Part shown: piece after piece, positions 1 to 11,924 of the stretch | Position numbering within the stretch: the stretch's first letter is position 1 | Layout of the letters: each line of letters opens with the position of its first letter | Assembly: GCA_027625915.1 (NCBI GenBank) | Contig: JANTQA010000036.1 | Coordinates: forward strand, 5,849,001 to 5,913,000 | Reading direction: 5' to 3' | Source: Anaeramoeba flamelloides | Taxonomy: Eukaryota > Metamonada > Anaeramoebidae | DNA length: 64,000 nt | Notes under the pieces: model-generated | Databases searched by the model: none | What the model was told of the DNA's origin: nothing | Seen by the model: the letters and a program-made list of their open reading frames with translations, nothing else | Translations under genes and position numbers: made by a program

Positions 1-996
1 ATTCTCAAAAAGAGGTATCAACAATTCCACCGATCCAAAGAAGAAATGGAATTCCAACAAAAGCAACTACAAAAGATCAGATCGACAAAGAAACAGTTGT
101 CTGAATTGTTTGCATTAATTACTGAAATCTCACCGTCCTTTGCGTCAACGGTAATTTCAAGCAACGATCCGAACGATCGTGTTCAGAAACAAAGGACTGA
201 AAATGAAGGGAATGAAACAATCAAAAAAGAAAAGAAACAATCGGAGCAGCAGCAAAAGGCCCTGAAGGAAAAAATGATGCAATTGGAAGAGCTTAAAAAA
301 AATTATCAGAAGCAAATCTACGAAAAACAAAAATTGCTGTTACAAAAGCAAAAAGAAAACAAAATGAAGCAAAAGAAAACGAAAGAATTGGATACCAAGT
401 CATCAAAGCTGGATGACGAATTAAAAGAGCAGTTCACTGTTCGAAGGAACGTCAAAATTCAAAAGGAGTATCTCCAAACCGAGCTGAACGAACTGAAAAA
501 ATTGAATGACAAATTACCCTTGACGATCCAAGAGAAAAAAGAGCAAATCAAAAAGTTGAAAAGAGAAAACAGAAACAAAGTAAACAAATTAAATTCGCTG
601 GCACAGATCCTAATGTACAGGACACAGCTGTTAAATTCTTACAAAATTCAATCGAATCGCTTCCCAGTACAATGGATTTCGAAAAATGGGAAAGGCAAGC
701 AAACAATAAGCGCCTTCATCAGGTTTAAAGAAACAGAAAATGGCATCCTGTTCTTGATAATCTCGGCACAAAATAAAAAAAAAAAAAAAAATAATAAAAA
801 ATCCATACTTGTGAAACGTTATTTACAAGATATTTTAGATATAGGTTCACAACAAAACGAAAAAAAGGTGATCGAGATTTGCTTTCAAGACAAGGCCATA
901 ATCAGATTTGTTTCAGAAGAGCCTGCACATATGATTAAAACAATACAAGAACTAATGAGCATCGATTCAAATCAATTGATTTCCAAAAAAAATTAA
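1..996 (+). CDS. Coiled-coil protein, 3' part (5' end outside window)
   Basis: The frame ending at the TAA at 994-996 is open back to base 1, and residues before the first ATG (position 46) still read as charged coiled-coil sequence, so the gene probably starts upstream of the window. About 200 residues are rich in K, E and Q with heptad-like spacing, a long coiled coil. The last ~110 residues change character: hydrophobic strands (FIRFK, GILFLIIS, VIEICF, AIIRFV) ending in a helix (PAHMIKTIQELMS). This pattern resembles a PH-like or GRAM-like fold, which is inference only. A run of lysines and asparagines at 773-801 lies in a putative loop and comes from an A-tract; it could instead be an unspliced artefact or an expanded repeat. 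I do not recognise the family. UVRAG/Atg14-type coiled-coil proteins were considered but no diagnostic motif was found. Confidence 0.7.
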   Translation: MLKKRYQQFHRSKEEMEFQQKQLQKIRSTKKQLSELFALITEISPSFASTVISSNDPNDRVQKQRTENEGNETIKKEKKQSEQQQKALKEKMMQLEELKKNYQKQIYEKQKLLLQKQKENKMKQKKTKELDTKSSKLDDELKEQFTVRRNVKIQKEYLQTELNELKKLNDKLPLTIQEKKEQIKKLKRENRNKVNKLNSLAQILMYRTQLLNSYKIQSNRFPVQWISKNGKGKQTISAFIRFKETENGILFLIISAQNKKKKKNNKKSILVKRYLQDILDIGSQQNEKKVIEICFQDKAIIRFVSEEPAHMIKTIQELMSIDSNQLISKKN

Positions 997-2941
997 TCAA
1001 TAAAGCACTAGTATTTTTCTCAAATAAAATGAATTCTTGTCAAGATCTTTGAAAAAAATTTTTTTTTTGTAGTTTGTGTTTTGGTTCATTAAATGGATGT
1101 GTTAACCTCATCTAAGTACTTTAGTAATTTGAGACTATTTTTTGAAATTAAATTTTCAAATGTTTTTGATATACTGATAAATTCGAACAAATGCAATAAA
1201 CTTTTTATTCAATTTCTATTTTTGTAACTTTATCAACTCAACTTTTCAAACAGTTCTTTAGTACTTTGTATTTGGAAGATCAATTAATTTTATAAAGTTA
1301 ATTAAGATTTTAAGCAATAAAATGCTTTCTTCAAATCGAAGGGAAAAAAATTTGTAAAATGGAAAGTGAAGCAAAAATTTTCAGACACCTATTTGAATTT
1401 ATCAATAAAATCAAAAAAAGTAACTTATTAGTTTTTTTTTTAATAATTTAGTGAATTCTTGAAAACTGTATAAAATATTTTGAAGTTTTCTGTTTGGAAA
1501 GCCTTGAATTCGAAAGAATGTTTTTTATATTTTTATTTTTCTTTAAATGATATTATTTCAATTCAAATCTCAGTCAATAAAACTAATTGAGGTATAGGTG
1601 ATTAAATAAATGAAAATTTGATAGAAGTTTAACAAAAGTTTATCAAGGAATTTAGATCTAATATGCTAAAATTTTTTATTCTTTAAATTCTGAAAAATGT
1701 TATTTTATCGTTTTCAAAAAATGAATAAAAATTACAAAAAAATCCTTTAAAAAAAGTTTTTGGAACAAATTGTTGGGCCTTTTCTTATATAAAACCTTTT
1801 TGAAAGTTTAGATAATATTTGAAATAAAAAACTGATAGTTTTGTATTTTGAGAGTTAGTTTATTGAATTCCCAAATATCTTTAAGAAAATTTTATTTTGA
1901 AAAATCTAATTGTCACATAAAATAAAAGTATATTTTATTTGTAAAATTGTTTTTATTTGTTTAATAAACTTAAAAGTTAAAATATCCTTCTTAAAGTGAT
2001 AATAATTTTTTTCAAAATTCAGTTTATACAGACGAAATTTTGTTTAACCAAAAGAATTTTTTTTAAAAAAAAAAATTATATTAAAAACTCTTACATTGAT
2101 ATTTATTATTTTAAATACTATTGAAAGTTTTGTAGTTATGGAAATAGTATAAAAAAAGTCAAAAAATTATATTGAGAAGAAATAAAAAAAATTAATATTT
2201 TACATTTATAAAAAAATATTGACAAAAATTTTGATCTCAGTTAAAAAAATTTTCTTTTTTGATTTTCTGAGTAGATCTCATTTTTTTTAGAATCTTAAAT
2301 TCGTAAGTATTGGATATCATAAATAACATATTTTGAAATTTTATACATTTCCAGTTCAAAGCAGATTCATTAAGAATTATTGAGAGCGGGCAGGGCTGGA
2401 AAATATTTTAAATATTCTTCAATAAAATGTTTGAATCATTTGATTCGAAATCAATTTTTTATCATTTTTTTTTTTTTTGGGCAGATAGATACATAAGAGT
2501 ATTTTTGGTAAATCTGTTATTTTACTCAAAATTTTTTTATTTTTTTTTTTTTACAATTATTATCTTTATTATAAATTTATTTTTTTTTGAAAGATTCCAT
2601 GTAAAAAAACATTTTTCTAGAAATTTTTTAAAAATATAAAAGGTTATATTGAGATTTGATCACTCATGATTGATAAAATATTTGAACAAATTATTAATAG
2701 TTTTTATAAAGATTAAGTTAAACAAGTTCTAAAAAATTTTAAATAAGGAGTTATTTTATTAAATATATTCTTGATCATTTTAAACGATAAAATAACTTAA
2801 AAAAAAATATCATTTGAATTTTGGGTGCAGTAATCTGTTTTTTGAAATTATTTTTCTCACAAAGTAAACAAAATCGTTTATTTATTCAAATTATTACTAA
2901 TTAAGTTTTTCATAAATTCATTTATTTTTTACAAAATAATG
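997..2941. other. AT-rich spacer with one small inverted-repeat element
   Basis: No gene is supported here. The stretch is A/T-run sequence with scattered short frames that are low-complexity translations. It holds the small element G1 at 1174-1405, listed separately. Confidence 0.6.
1174..1405. mobile_element. Small TA-flanked inverted-repeat element, family G copy 1
   Basis: A 232 bp element begins CTGATAAATTC and ends with its imperfect inverse GAATTTATCAA, with TA on both sides (1172-1173 and 1406-1407). Copies at 31275-31502 and 60368-60598 share the ends, the length and internal blocks such as AAGTGAAGCAAAAATTTTCAG. There is no coding potential. TA duplications and size suggest a MITE mobilised by a Tc1/mariner-type transposase, which is inference. 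Confidence 0.75.
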
Positions 2942-4813
2942 GAGGTTTTGATGATAACATATATTATCATGATATTAACAATAAAATCACAATAATATTA
3001 AAAAAATCGCGATTAGACCAACTTTATCGCAAAAAATCATAAAATCGCGATAAACAACTTTATAGTGATATTCATATTATTTCGAAAAAATTAAAAATTA
3101 TTATTTTCATTTCATTTTTTAAAAAAAACTCTTGACTTTTACAAAGCCTTGAGATTTTTACAACACTTTCCCCCTTTAATAATGTCAGAAAGTGTTTGCA
3201 AAGGTTATGAACTGTCTTCAAGTGTTTGAAAGTTTTGAAAGATAGAAAACTTTTAGAAAGGGAATGAGTTTGGTTTGTTGTGGAAAACAATTTTATTCTT
3301 TTCATTTTTTTTTTAACAAAATATAAAATCTCAAACAAATTTTATAATCAAACTAATAATTACCCTCTCATCAATACACTTGAATATAAATTATGTGTGT
3401 TTTCTTAAAATGGAGTTGTTACCTTCACAATTTTAAATAACCAAAAAGAATAAAGAATAATTTGACTTCTTATTGGTGATCGATCAAACAAAAGGAAACT
3501 ATTATTCTAATTGTGTTTTCTGCCCAATACAAAGATATGAGTAGAAAAAAAAGAAGAAGACAAGAATTGTATAAAAAATCTTAATAATTGTTGATCATCT
3601 TAAAAGGATGTTGTGAAATCTTTTGAAGAGTTATCCAACTCCTTTTAGCTTTCTGAGAAAAAATGAAAATATTGTAACCCAAGAAAAGATTCTTTAAAGA
3701 ACAGATTAAGGGTTGGTTTTTTTAGAAGCTAATTATTCAAAGCAATTTCCAGCACCACCATTAACTGAAAAAAATATTTATTTCTCTTTAGTTCTTATTG
3801 TTGTTGATCTAAAAGGATCGATCGGTTTGTCAACCAAATAAAATGAAAACACAACAAAACTCTTTGATCTGATCCTTGATTGAATCAAGTATCTTTTTTG
3901 TTTTTTTTTTAAAAGTATGACTTTAGGTCACCTAATCTATTTTTTGATCAAAAAAAATTTTTTATTCAAAATATTTCTCAATTAGTCCAAAAACCCATCA
4001 ACTAAACTCTTTTTCAAAAATTGTTACTCACCTGAAATAATAAATTGAAAAAAAAATTTACCCTTTAGTATTCAAGAACAATTAATAACTAAATATGATT
4101 TCTAATTCGCTTTTAAGTCATTTTAAATCTATAAAAGCCTGATAAATTAAAAATTAAAAAAAAATAAAACCAAAAACTAAAAAAAAGTGGGTCACAATTT
4201 TTGAAATGAGCATAACAGATTTTTTATTACTGAACTTTCACTGAAAAAAAGTTGAATAACAAGATTTTTTTATGAATAATTTAATCCATTTTCAAAGACA
4301 CTACATAGTCGAAATTTTCTTAGTGATTATTTGTCTTTTTCGAAGATCTCTTTGTTTTTTCCACATGATCTTTTACAAAAAAAAAAAAAAAGGAAAAATA
4401 ACAATAAATAAAAGTAAAAAAAGAAAAAGAAAAACAAAAGAAAAACAAAAATTTGAAAAAGCAAAACTAAAATTTGCAAAATTAGAAAAAATGTTTCTGA
4501 TCCTAAAAATTTCGAAATATTTTTTGTAAAGAATACTGGAATAAACCCTCAAAACAACCCCCATTAACATTATAAAGTGAGTCAAAATTTATGAAAAATA
4601 GTTTATTATATCGCGATTAAAAAGTAATCGCGATATTTTGGCATTTATCACGATTTTTTAATAATTATCGAGATTTTATAGAATATCGCGATTTGTTATA
4701 TTATCACGATAATATTGAATTATCGCGATTTTCGGATATATCGCGATTTGATGGAAATTATCGCGATTTTTGTAACTTTATCGTGAATTATAGCATGTTA
4801 TCATCAAAACCTC
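2942..4813. mobile_element. Non-autonomous DNA element J1 with TCGCGA-rich ends
   Basis: A 1.87 kb element with 19-bp perfect terminal inverted repeats (GAGGTTTTGATGATAACAT and its inverse). Just inside both ends lie clustered copies of the palindromic word ATCGCGAT and variants, in an otherwise very GC-poor region. A second copy at 57110-58346 is closely similar over both ends and the middle but lacks about 590 bp present here (roughly 4015-4610). Flanks TAATG and TAATA are compatible with a 5-bp target duplication carrying one mismatch. Lysine-rich frames at 4272-4529 come from A-runs and are not convincing genes. No transposase was seen. Confidence 0.85.
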
Positions 4814-5204
4814 TAATATATTAAAATTATTGTTATAAATGAAATAAAAAAAAAAACTTAATTAGAAAAAATTATTTTGATTAAAAGATTAAAATTTTCT
4901 TTGGGGAAGAAGATTAAATAAAAATGGAAGGGTTTATTTATTTAATCAAACAAATAGTGAATTATAATTAAAAGGGGGTTTTATAATCAATTTTAATATT
5001 CTTTTTTTTTTCTTTCAAACAAAAATGTGGATGAGTTGTTTAAAAATATATAAAAAATTATAAATGGCTTTTTTCTTTTCTTTATTGTTTTGTTTTTATT
5101 GAAATTAGAATAAAAATATTAATGTAATTTATATATGTGTGGTTTTTAATAAATAATGCGGTGATAACGAATTATGAAATCGTTTTTTAACATAGTGTAT
5201 ATAA

Positions 5205-5235
<31 letters not shown>

Positions 5236-6945
5236 GGTTGTTCGTATATCATTTGATATTTTTCTTATTGGTCTTATTGAAATGTGAAAATAAAATACAT
5301 GGGTGATTAATTATATATCTTTATTAAAAGGTATTAGGTGAAATATTTGATACGATGTTTTATTATTAGTATGTTGTGTTTTTTATCATAAAAGGGTGTT
5401 TATTTATGATAAAAATTTGTAATAAAATAATCATGTTCAATTTTTAAAGAATTCCAAAATTTTCTTAGATTCAATTTTTGGTTGAAATTATATTAACTCA
5501 GTTTTTCTAAATAAAATAAAATAAAATTTGAAATTCTTCTTCATAAATACTGATTTTTTTAGAATTATTTGTTTGGTTATAACAATATTTTTTTTTTTAA
5601 ATTTCAAATTATAAAAAACAAAATAATGCGGATTTTTTCTTTTAAATTTCAAAACATATTTAATTTTTCTTAGGTTTGGACTATTTGTATTTGTTTTTAA
5701 ATTACAAAAATCCGAGATTTTATCTTTAAAACGTATAGATTTTCTTTTGGATGGATTTTATAATAAAATTCAAAGAAAAAAATTTGGTATCAAATAGAAA
5801 AAAGGATTTTCTATTGGGCAAAAATAATAAATTATAAAGCGAGAGAAGTTTAATGTTTTATTTATTAATTTCCATATTATAAATATAAAGAAGAAAGAAA
5901 GTCTCTAAAATGTGTATTAATTTCAATTTTTTCATTCTTTGTTTCTATAATATTATTTAAATTGGTAATCTTATTTTGTTGTATTCAAAAATAAAAAATA
6001 TAAAAAATAAAAACTAGTTCTACCTAGGTCTGTTCCATTGTTTATTTCTTGTGATCATTCCAAATATCCATCTAAACACTTTTCCAAATTCAAATACTAT
6101 TTTATCAAAGGCCAAATATTTAATATAAAGTAATTTTTTCATTTTTTTGGAAAAAACAAGAGTAAATTCTAATTTCCTTTTATTCTTTTCACATGTAGGA
6201 CAACACTTGGTACCAGTATTAAAAAGCTTCAATCTCTTTTGGCTCCCAAAAAAATCCCTTTTCAGTTATATTACTCAATGAAAATTTTCAAAAATAGGAA
6301 AATGTACATATCCCCTTAAAATAAAATTAAATGGTATTTTTGGAATATTTAGTATTATTTTTGATTTATCTGTAAACTTGAATTTAAAGGTATAATATTT
6401 CATAGTAAATAAACTAAATTTCAAAATAAATCGCCCAATTTTTATTTATTTTTTTTTTACCTTTTATTATTTTATTTTTAGAAGAAAAATAAATATTTCA
6501 AGTATATAAAAGTGCTTATTAAAATAGTAATTTTTTTATTATAATCGATAACTTCGATTTATAACAATAATTATTTTCAGAATTTGATTTTTAATGGGAC
6601 AATTATTTTGAAATGGTGTTTATAAAAAAATAGTTTTTATAAAATGGGTAAAAGGAATCATCCAAAAGGTTCTTAAAAGATACTTCCGAAATAAAAATTT
6701 GGTACCTGTAACTTGAAGTTCCAAAATTTTAAAAATGGTAACACTTTTCAAATAATCCTTACTAACTTTTTTACTCGTGTTATCATAATCAAAACTTGTT
6801 TTCTTTTTTTTTATAATGTGATATACATTAACCGAACAAAGAAACTAACAATAGATAATAAGTAAATATCGTATTGGTTTCTTAAAGTTGCATTATCTAA
6901 GACATAAATTCTAAAATTAAAGACCAATATAAAAAGATTTCTCTA
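4814..6945. other. AT-rich spacer with TA microsatellite and a dispersed repeat
   Basis: No gene is supported. There is a (TA)n run at about 5208-5235. A dispersed repeat at 6430-6640 is homologous to 63085-63290; both carry the block AATTTGATTTTTAATGG followed by a CAATTATTTTGAAAT block. The short minus-strand frame at 6020-6232 has no recognisable content. Confidence 0.5.
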
Positions 6946-7826
6946 ACCATTGTGATATAAATTTGTGTCATTAAAAAAAATTATGTCAGTCAATAATTTG
7001 TTTTCTTTTTTTAAATAGTTAATTTTAACAAAATGATTTTTGATCAAGGTATCATTTTATGAACAAATCTCGCATTCAAGATAAACCAAAGTTAACATAT
7101 ATTATAATTTTCAAGAACATTATTACTTTTGTTACATTTTTATCGTTTAGAATTTGTTTGAAAGTTTAAAAATACAAAAAATGAATTTTAATTACATGTT
7201 TTACTTGATATATTTATTTATTTATTTTATTCGATTAAGGCCCAAGATCAAGTTCGTGAATGTTTGGGAAGACAAAAAAAAATAATTTTCTTAAATTAAG
7301 GTTTATTCTATGGGTATTTAAACGGTTGTAAATGGTTTCTGAAATCTATATATTTCGTTATATGAAGTTTTGATTGTAAAACATTCGTGAAAATCATTCT
7401 CTTTTGAAAAATATACAGCTTTTTTGGGAAGATTATTTGATTCAATTTTCTTTTCAAAAAATGTATTTAAGATTGGTCTTGATAAATTCACCTTTTCTAA
7501 CAATGATAAACGTCTGATTAAATTAATAGATTTTAATAGTTCTAATTAAATATTTATCTTATTTTGAGTAAAGTTTACTCTTAAAATTCAATTTTTGTTC
7601 TTTGAGCCTTTCAAAAGGAATTCCAACGATTCGAAATGCAATAAAATAATATTATTCTTGAAAATTATAATATATGTTAACTTTAATTTATCTTGAATGC
7701 GAGATTTGTTAATAAAATGATACCTTGATCAAAAATCATTTTGTTAATATTAACAATTTAAAAAAAGAAAACAAATTATTGACGAATAACATTTTTTTAA
7801 ATGACACAAATTTTTTTCAAAATGGT
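6946..7826. mobile_element. Long-inverted-repeat element E1
   Basis: An element of about 880 bp has arms of roughly 190-200 bp in inverse orientation (left about 6946-7140, right about 7660-7826). The arms share long blocks such as AATGATTTTTGATCAAGG (inner strand) and ACAAATCTCGCATTCAAGAT. The middle, about 500 bp, is homologous to the middle of copy E2 (29854-30719), showing a true repeat family rather than a chance palindrome. No intact frame is conserved between the two copies, so I read it as a non-autonomous foldback/TIR element. Confidence 0.8.
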
Positions 7827-8397
7827 CAAAAAAAGAGGGAATCATTAAAATTTTTGAACCAAAAGAAAAAAATACTGAATTTGAATCAGTGATTAGAAAA
7901 TATATCAATTATTTTACAAATTCAATTCATCCTTTTAAATTATACAGCAAATACCAAAGTGGACACCTTCAAATTTGATTTTAACTGAGAAACACTATTG
8001 AGTAGTAAATTGAATGCTAGACTTGGAACGAGAAGAAAACAAAGATCACTAATTAGATTTTGATCATTAAGTTTAATGCTCTTTTGGTCTGCATGATTTT
8101 GATCATTGAAGGTATTAATTTTTTATTTTAGTTCTTCGGTTAATGAGTGTTTTTTGTTTTTTCACAACTGTGTTTCCTAAACAGAAAACAATTGATCAAC
8201 TTAACAAAAATATTTATTGTAATATTTTTCCAAAAAGACAAGAAACGAGAAAAAAAATAAATACGAGATCAAAGGACGAACTTTTCTTGAATAAAAGTTA
8301 GAAAAACGTTCTTTTGGGTGACCCATTATTTAGTTGTTCAGCCCTCAAGAAAATAGGGTGTATTCATTTTAAAATTGGAAAATTCATTTTTTTCCAA

Positions 8398-9006
8398 ATG
8401 TTTATTTATATTCTTTTAGGAATTCTTCTCCTGATTCTCCTTTTAGTATTTTACTTGCGTGTTTTCACACCAGTGAAGATTACTGAAACTAAATTTAACA
8501 ATTTTATTTTTGTATACAGAACAACAACTGGGCCCTATGACAAGGTCTGGAAAGTTGGTTTGGAAGTAATTAAAATGGTCGACGAGAAAAGCGACTTCAA
8601 ATACGATAAGACAGCTGGCATTTACTACGACGATCCACACCAAGACATCAAGCCTGAAGATTTACGATCTGCACATGGCGTTTTAATCCCCAAGGCCAAG
8701 GACTCTCTTGCAATTCTTGAGTTTTGTAAGACGAACGGGCTAAAATCCTACGAAATCCAAGAAGCAGATGTCATCGAAGGTTACTTTCCTATTGACAGGC
8801 CACTTGCAATGCTTATTGCAGTCTTTTTGAAAATGGAAAAATTTATGAAAAAGGCTGAGCCCTTGGGTGGAAAGGGCTCGCTTATGGAGTGCTGCACTGG
8901 CAAGCCTGGTAAAAAAGGGTCAAAGCTTTATTATGTTGTGCCAAAAGAACTAAATGGAATTTGGGATGTCAAAAATTGTTTCAGAGAAATCAAAAAAGAA
9001 AAATAA
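8398..9006 (+). CDS. TEX264-like membrane protein with GyrI-like domain
   Basis: The product is 202 residues. An N-terminal membrane segment (residues 2-22, mostly I, L, F and Y) is followed by a GyrI-like small-molecule-binding fold (about 27-192). Family-like marks are a GPY motif at 45-47 after a beta strand (NFIFVYRTT), the YYDDP segment at 76-80, a GYFP strand near 118-121 and a short cytosolic end. This order, with an N-terminal anchor and the domain facing the cytosol, is that of animal TEX264, an ER-phagy receptor. The frame is open upstream to 8314, but the ATG at 8398 gives the membrane anchor directly at the N-terminus, so I chose it. The long acidic C-terminal tail carrying the LIR of animal TEX264 is absent. 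FREI (195-198) formally fits a LIR core but sits in a basic context. Function in ER turnover is inference. Confidence 0.8.
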   Translation: MFIYILLGILLLILLLVFYLRVFTPVKITETKFNNFIFVYRTTTGPYDKVWKVGLEVIKMVDEKSDFKYDKTAGIYYDDPHQDIKPEDLRSAHGVLIPKAKDSLAILEFCKTNGLKSYEIQEADVIEGYFPIDRPLAMLIAVFLKMEKFMKKAEPLGGKGSLMECCTGKPGKKGSKLYYVVPKELNGIWDVKNCFREIKKEK

Positions 9007-9305
9007 ATTGGTGGTTTTCACTTTTGGGGATCCGAAAACAGTTTTCGTGGACTTAAACTTTTTAAAAACAAAAGATAGGTTTTTAATTTCATGGAAAAAG
9101 ATCACAGATCACTCTTTTTTTTTTTCTTTTTTTTTTTCCTCTTTTTTGTTTTATTTTTTTCATTTTGTTTTCTTTTATTAAATTTATTTTTTTATTCTAT
9201 TAGTAATTTTGTGGCTTTGATTTATTAAGTTAGCTCTTGAATGTTAAAGATTTTTTTTTTTTTTTTGTCTTTAGTTCTTTCCAAAAACAAGACTTGTTAA
9301 AATAA

Positions 9306-9336
<31 letters not shown>

Positions 9337-10826
9337 CAAACAAAAATCGGTTTTGAACCTTGATCAAACAAAAAACATTTTTGTGGAATTTAAAAAATAA
9401 GCTAAGATATTCACAACCATTTTGTCAATAATAGGAATCAAAAGATATCAAATATACGACTAAAACTGCTGAAGAGAGTAAAACAGTAATTTGGGTAGCA
9501 CTTTTCTAAAAGTTTGGAAAATATCTTGTATGTACTTTTTAGGTATTGTTAAATAAAGAAAAAATACACTTTTGAAAAAAATTGAGAGATTGGACTTGAC
9601 TTTGAAGACGAATCTGTGTCAGAGTACAATTAAAAGCTTTTATCCTTATTAGACATTCTTTTGAAAACTATTTGTGACCAACTTTTTTTCAAAAAGATAC
9701 TGAAAAAAAGAAGTTTGTTTTTCAAATTGAGATTCCAAAAAAGTTCTGTAGTAAAAAATTTTTTTTTCGAACAAACAAATTTAAATTATTTCTCTTATTG
9801 CTTTTTAAGTACGGTGGTGTAAATAACCCAGGTTGACAACCTTTAACCTATAGAAAAATATAACCTAGTGTTTTTTTTTTGGAATTGGGTATTTGAAGAT
9901 AGGAACGTGAATGTATATTCTTGGTTTGTATTCAAATTGGCTTTCGAGGTTAGATCTTTGAATTAATGGAAATGGCTCAGATATCTTAAATGGCTTTGTA
10001 CCAAAAAATTCTTCATATTTCCAAAAGTTACAAAGATTAAATGATTTTTTTAGAAGAAAATTCAAAAAATGAAATTTTTCTCTTTTTTGTTTTGCAAAAA
10101 AATTACTTTTCATCTTTCAAGATCTTTATAATTCTTTTTTAAAATTTATTTAAAGAACCCTATTACTTGTTTATATAATGTACTCATCTCATTGATTAGT
10201 TTCTTTTATTTCTACAATAAGCCAATATTTTTTGTAAGAGTTAAAGTTTAGTAATGTGTTCAAAAAAAACATGGGTTATTGAAAATAGAGTATCCTTTTT
10301 TTTTGAGTTGATAAGATTTGGGTTGAGTTAATGCATGAAAGTGATCACAATTGTGTGGTGATTAAAAAAATAACTGGTTTCCTTTTGAAAAACCAACATT
10401 ATTAATTTATTCATAGCCTCAAAAGAGATTCTTTTACTCAAAAAAGATAGAAATTCATAATCGATATGAAATAAACGAAATCAATTTTTCATTTGTGTTT
10501 GATAAAAGAACAACACTCAAAATCCGAAAACCCAATTTTTTCGGTAAAATTAAAAAAGAAAAATATGACTTTTCGAAAAAAGTCAAAAGATTGAACACAC
10601 GAGATGGTACACTTAATATTTTACAAACAAAAAATTTCGAAAAATGGTCAACAAGAAACATACCAAAAAATATTGTACCAAAATTCCATGAATTCTTTAT
10701 TCTTCATCAATTACCACACTCAAAAATTCAATGTTTTACATTTCACAAATCGCTTTTTTCGACAATCATATTTTTTATTATTTTTCCTAACCAAACAAAT
10801 CAAGGAACAAAACAATTACAATTTTT
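9007..10826. other. AT-rich spacer and upstream region of the EF-hand gene
   Basis: No gene is supported. The stretch contains long T-runs (for example about 9310-9336), consistent with 3' flank of the TEX264-like gene and 5' flank of the EF-hand gene. Frames at 10455-10857 overlap on both strands and translate to unremarkable K/N/F-rich sequence. Confidence 0.5.
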
Positions 10827-11785
10827 ATGGGAGGTTGTTCAACAAAAATTAAATTAGATGAAGATCTTGAAAAAAGGATCCATGAAAACACTGAATTTGA
10901 TTTAGAAGAAATCCGTTTGTTATACAAAAGGTTTACAAAAGAAAACCCTGAGGGAGTTGTAAGAAAGGAAGACTTTCATATGATTACAGAAGAACTTGGC
11001 TTTAAGGATGACTACTTTGCAGATCTTCTTTTTGAGGTAGACCCTATTGGTTTTTTTTTTTTTTTTGATTATTCTTTTCTTTTTTTTTTTTCAATTACTT
11101 TTTTTGCTGAAATCTTCATAATAAACCCGAAATACCTAAAATGTGATAAATTAAAAATCAACAACATAGGCAATTGACAAAGAGGGAAACGGAAAGATCG
11201 TAAGTCTTTTTTTTGTTTTGTTTTCGAAATTCGAAAAAAAAGAGAAATAAAAATAAAATCAATTGTATTTTTTTTTTTCTCCTACATTTTTTCACTTAAT
11301 CAAAGGACTTTGAAGAACTTTGTAAAACAATGTCAGTTACAATGAGGGGCAAACTTGACCAAAAACTTGACTTTGTCTTTAGGGTTTATGATCTTGATGG
11401 GTAAAATCTTTATTTTCTGATTTTTTTCAAAACCCTTTTTACTTTTCAATTTTTTTTTTTTTAAACATTTTCCTTTTTATTTGCAAAATAATTTCGCTTT
11501 TTTTATTGTTACAAATCTGTTAATTTTGGATTTAAAAAAATTTAACACATACAAAGAAATGGATTAATTGAACGTGATGAACTCCATAACATTTCCGAAG
11601 CTATTTTCAAAATGGTTGGAGAAAACAGTATTTTCCAAGACAATGACGAAGTACAAAAATACATTGACAAGGCCTTTGATGAAGCCGATCAAGACGGTGA
11701 TGGTGGAATTAGCTTGGAAGAATTTAAAACAATTGCAAAATCCGATCCCAAATTTTTACAATCCTTAGGTCCATTTAGAGCGTAA
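10827..11785 (+). CDS. Calcineurin-B-like EF-hand calcium sensor (4 exons)
   Basis: Exons 10827-11036, 11170-11199, 11306-11400 and 11557-11785 join in frame (introns 133, 106 and 156 bp, all GT...AG; phases 0, 0 and 2) to give 187 residues. The start MGGCSTK carries Gly2 and Cys4, a classic N-myristoylation/palmitoylation start. EF-hand 1 is degenerate (KENPEGVVRKEDF). EF2 (DKEGNGKIDFEE), EF3 (DLDGNGLIERDE) and EF4 (DQDGDGGISLEE) have full ligand spacing. The LDQKLDFVFRVYDLDG linker and total length match calcineurin B and related CBL-type sensors. The expected role is calcium-dependent regulation of a phosphatase or kinase at membranes. Exon 2 is only 30 nt and encodes most of the EF2 loop. 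The boundaries rest on restoring the EF2 and EF3 loops exactly. Another myristoylated EF-hand protein (recoverin-like) is less likely. Confidence 0.88.
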
Positions 11786-11924
11786 TAAGGGGATCACTTG
11801 GATTATTTTTGTACTCTTTTTTTATTGATTTAATACACAGATAATTTTAAGAATAATTTGCATTTTTTACACACAGCTTGCTTATTGGACTTATCTGATA
11901 AATAATAAAGAAAACTGATCTCAA

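Noticed and set aside
4272-4585. Lysine-rich frames on both strands
   Set aside because: Translations of A- and T-runs inside element J1; absent from the other copy of the element.
10495-10857. 120-residue plus-strand frame just before the EF-hand gene
   Set aside because: It overlaps the EF-hand start in another frame, has no domain, and competes with a second overlapping frame of equal quality; likely 5' flank.
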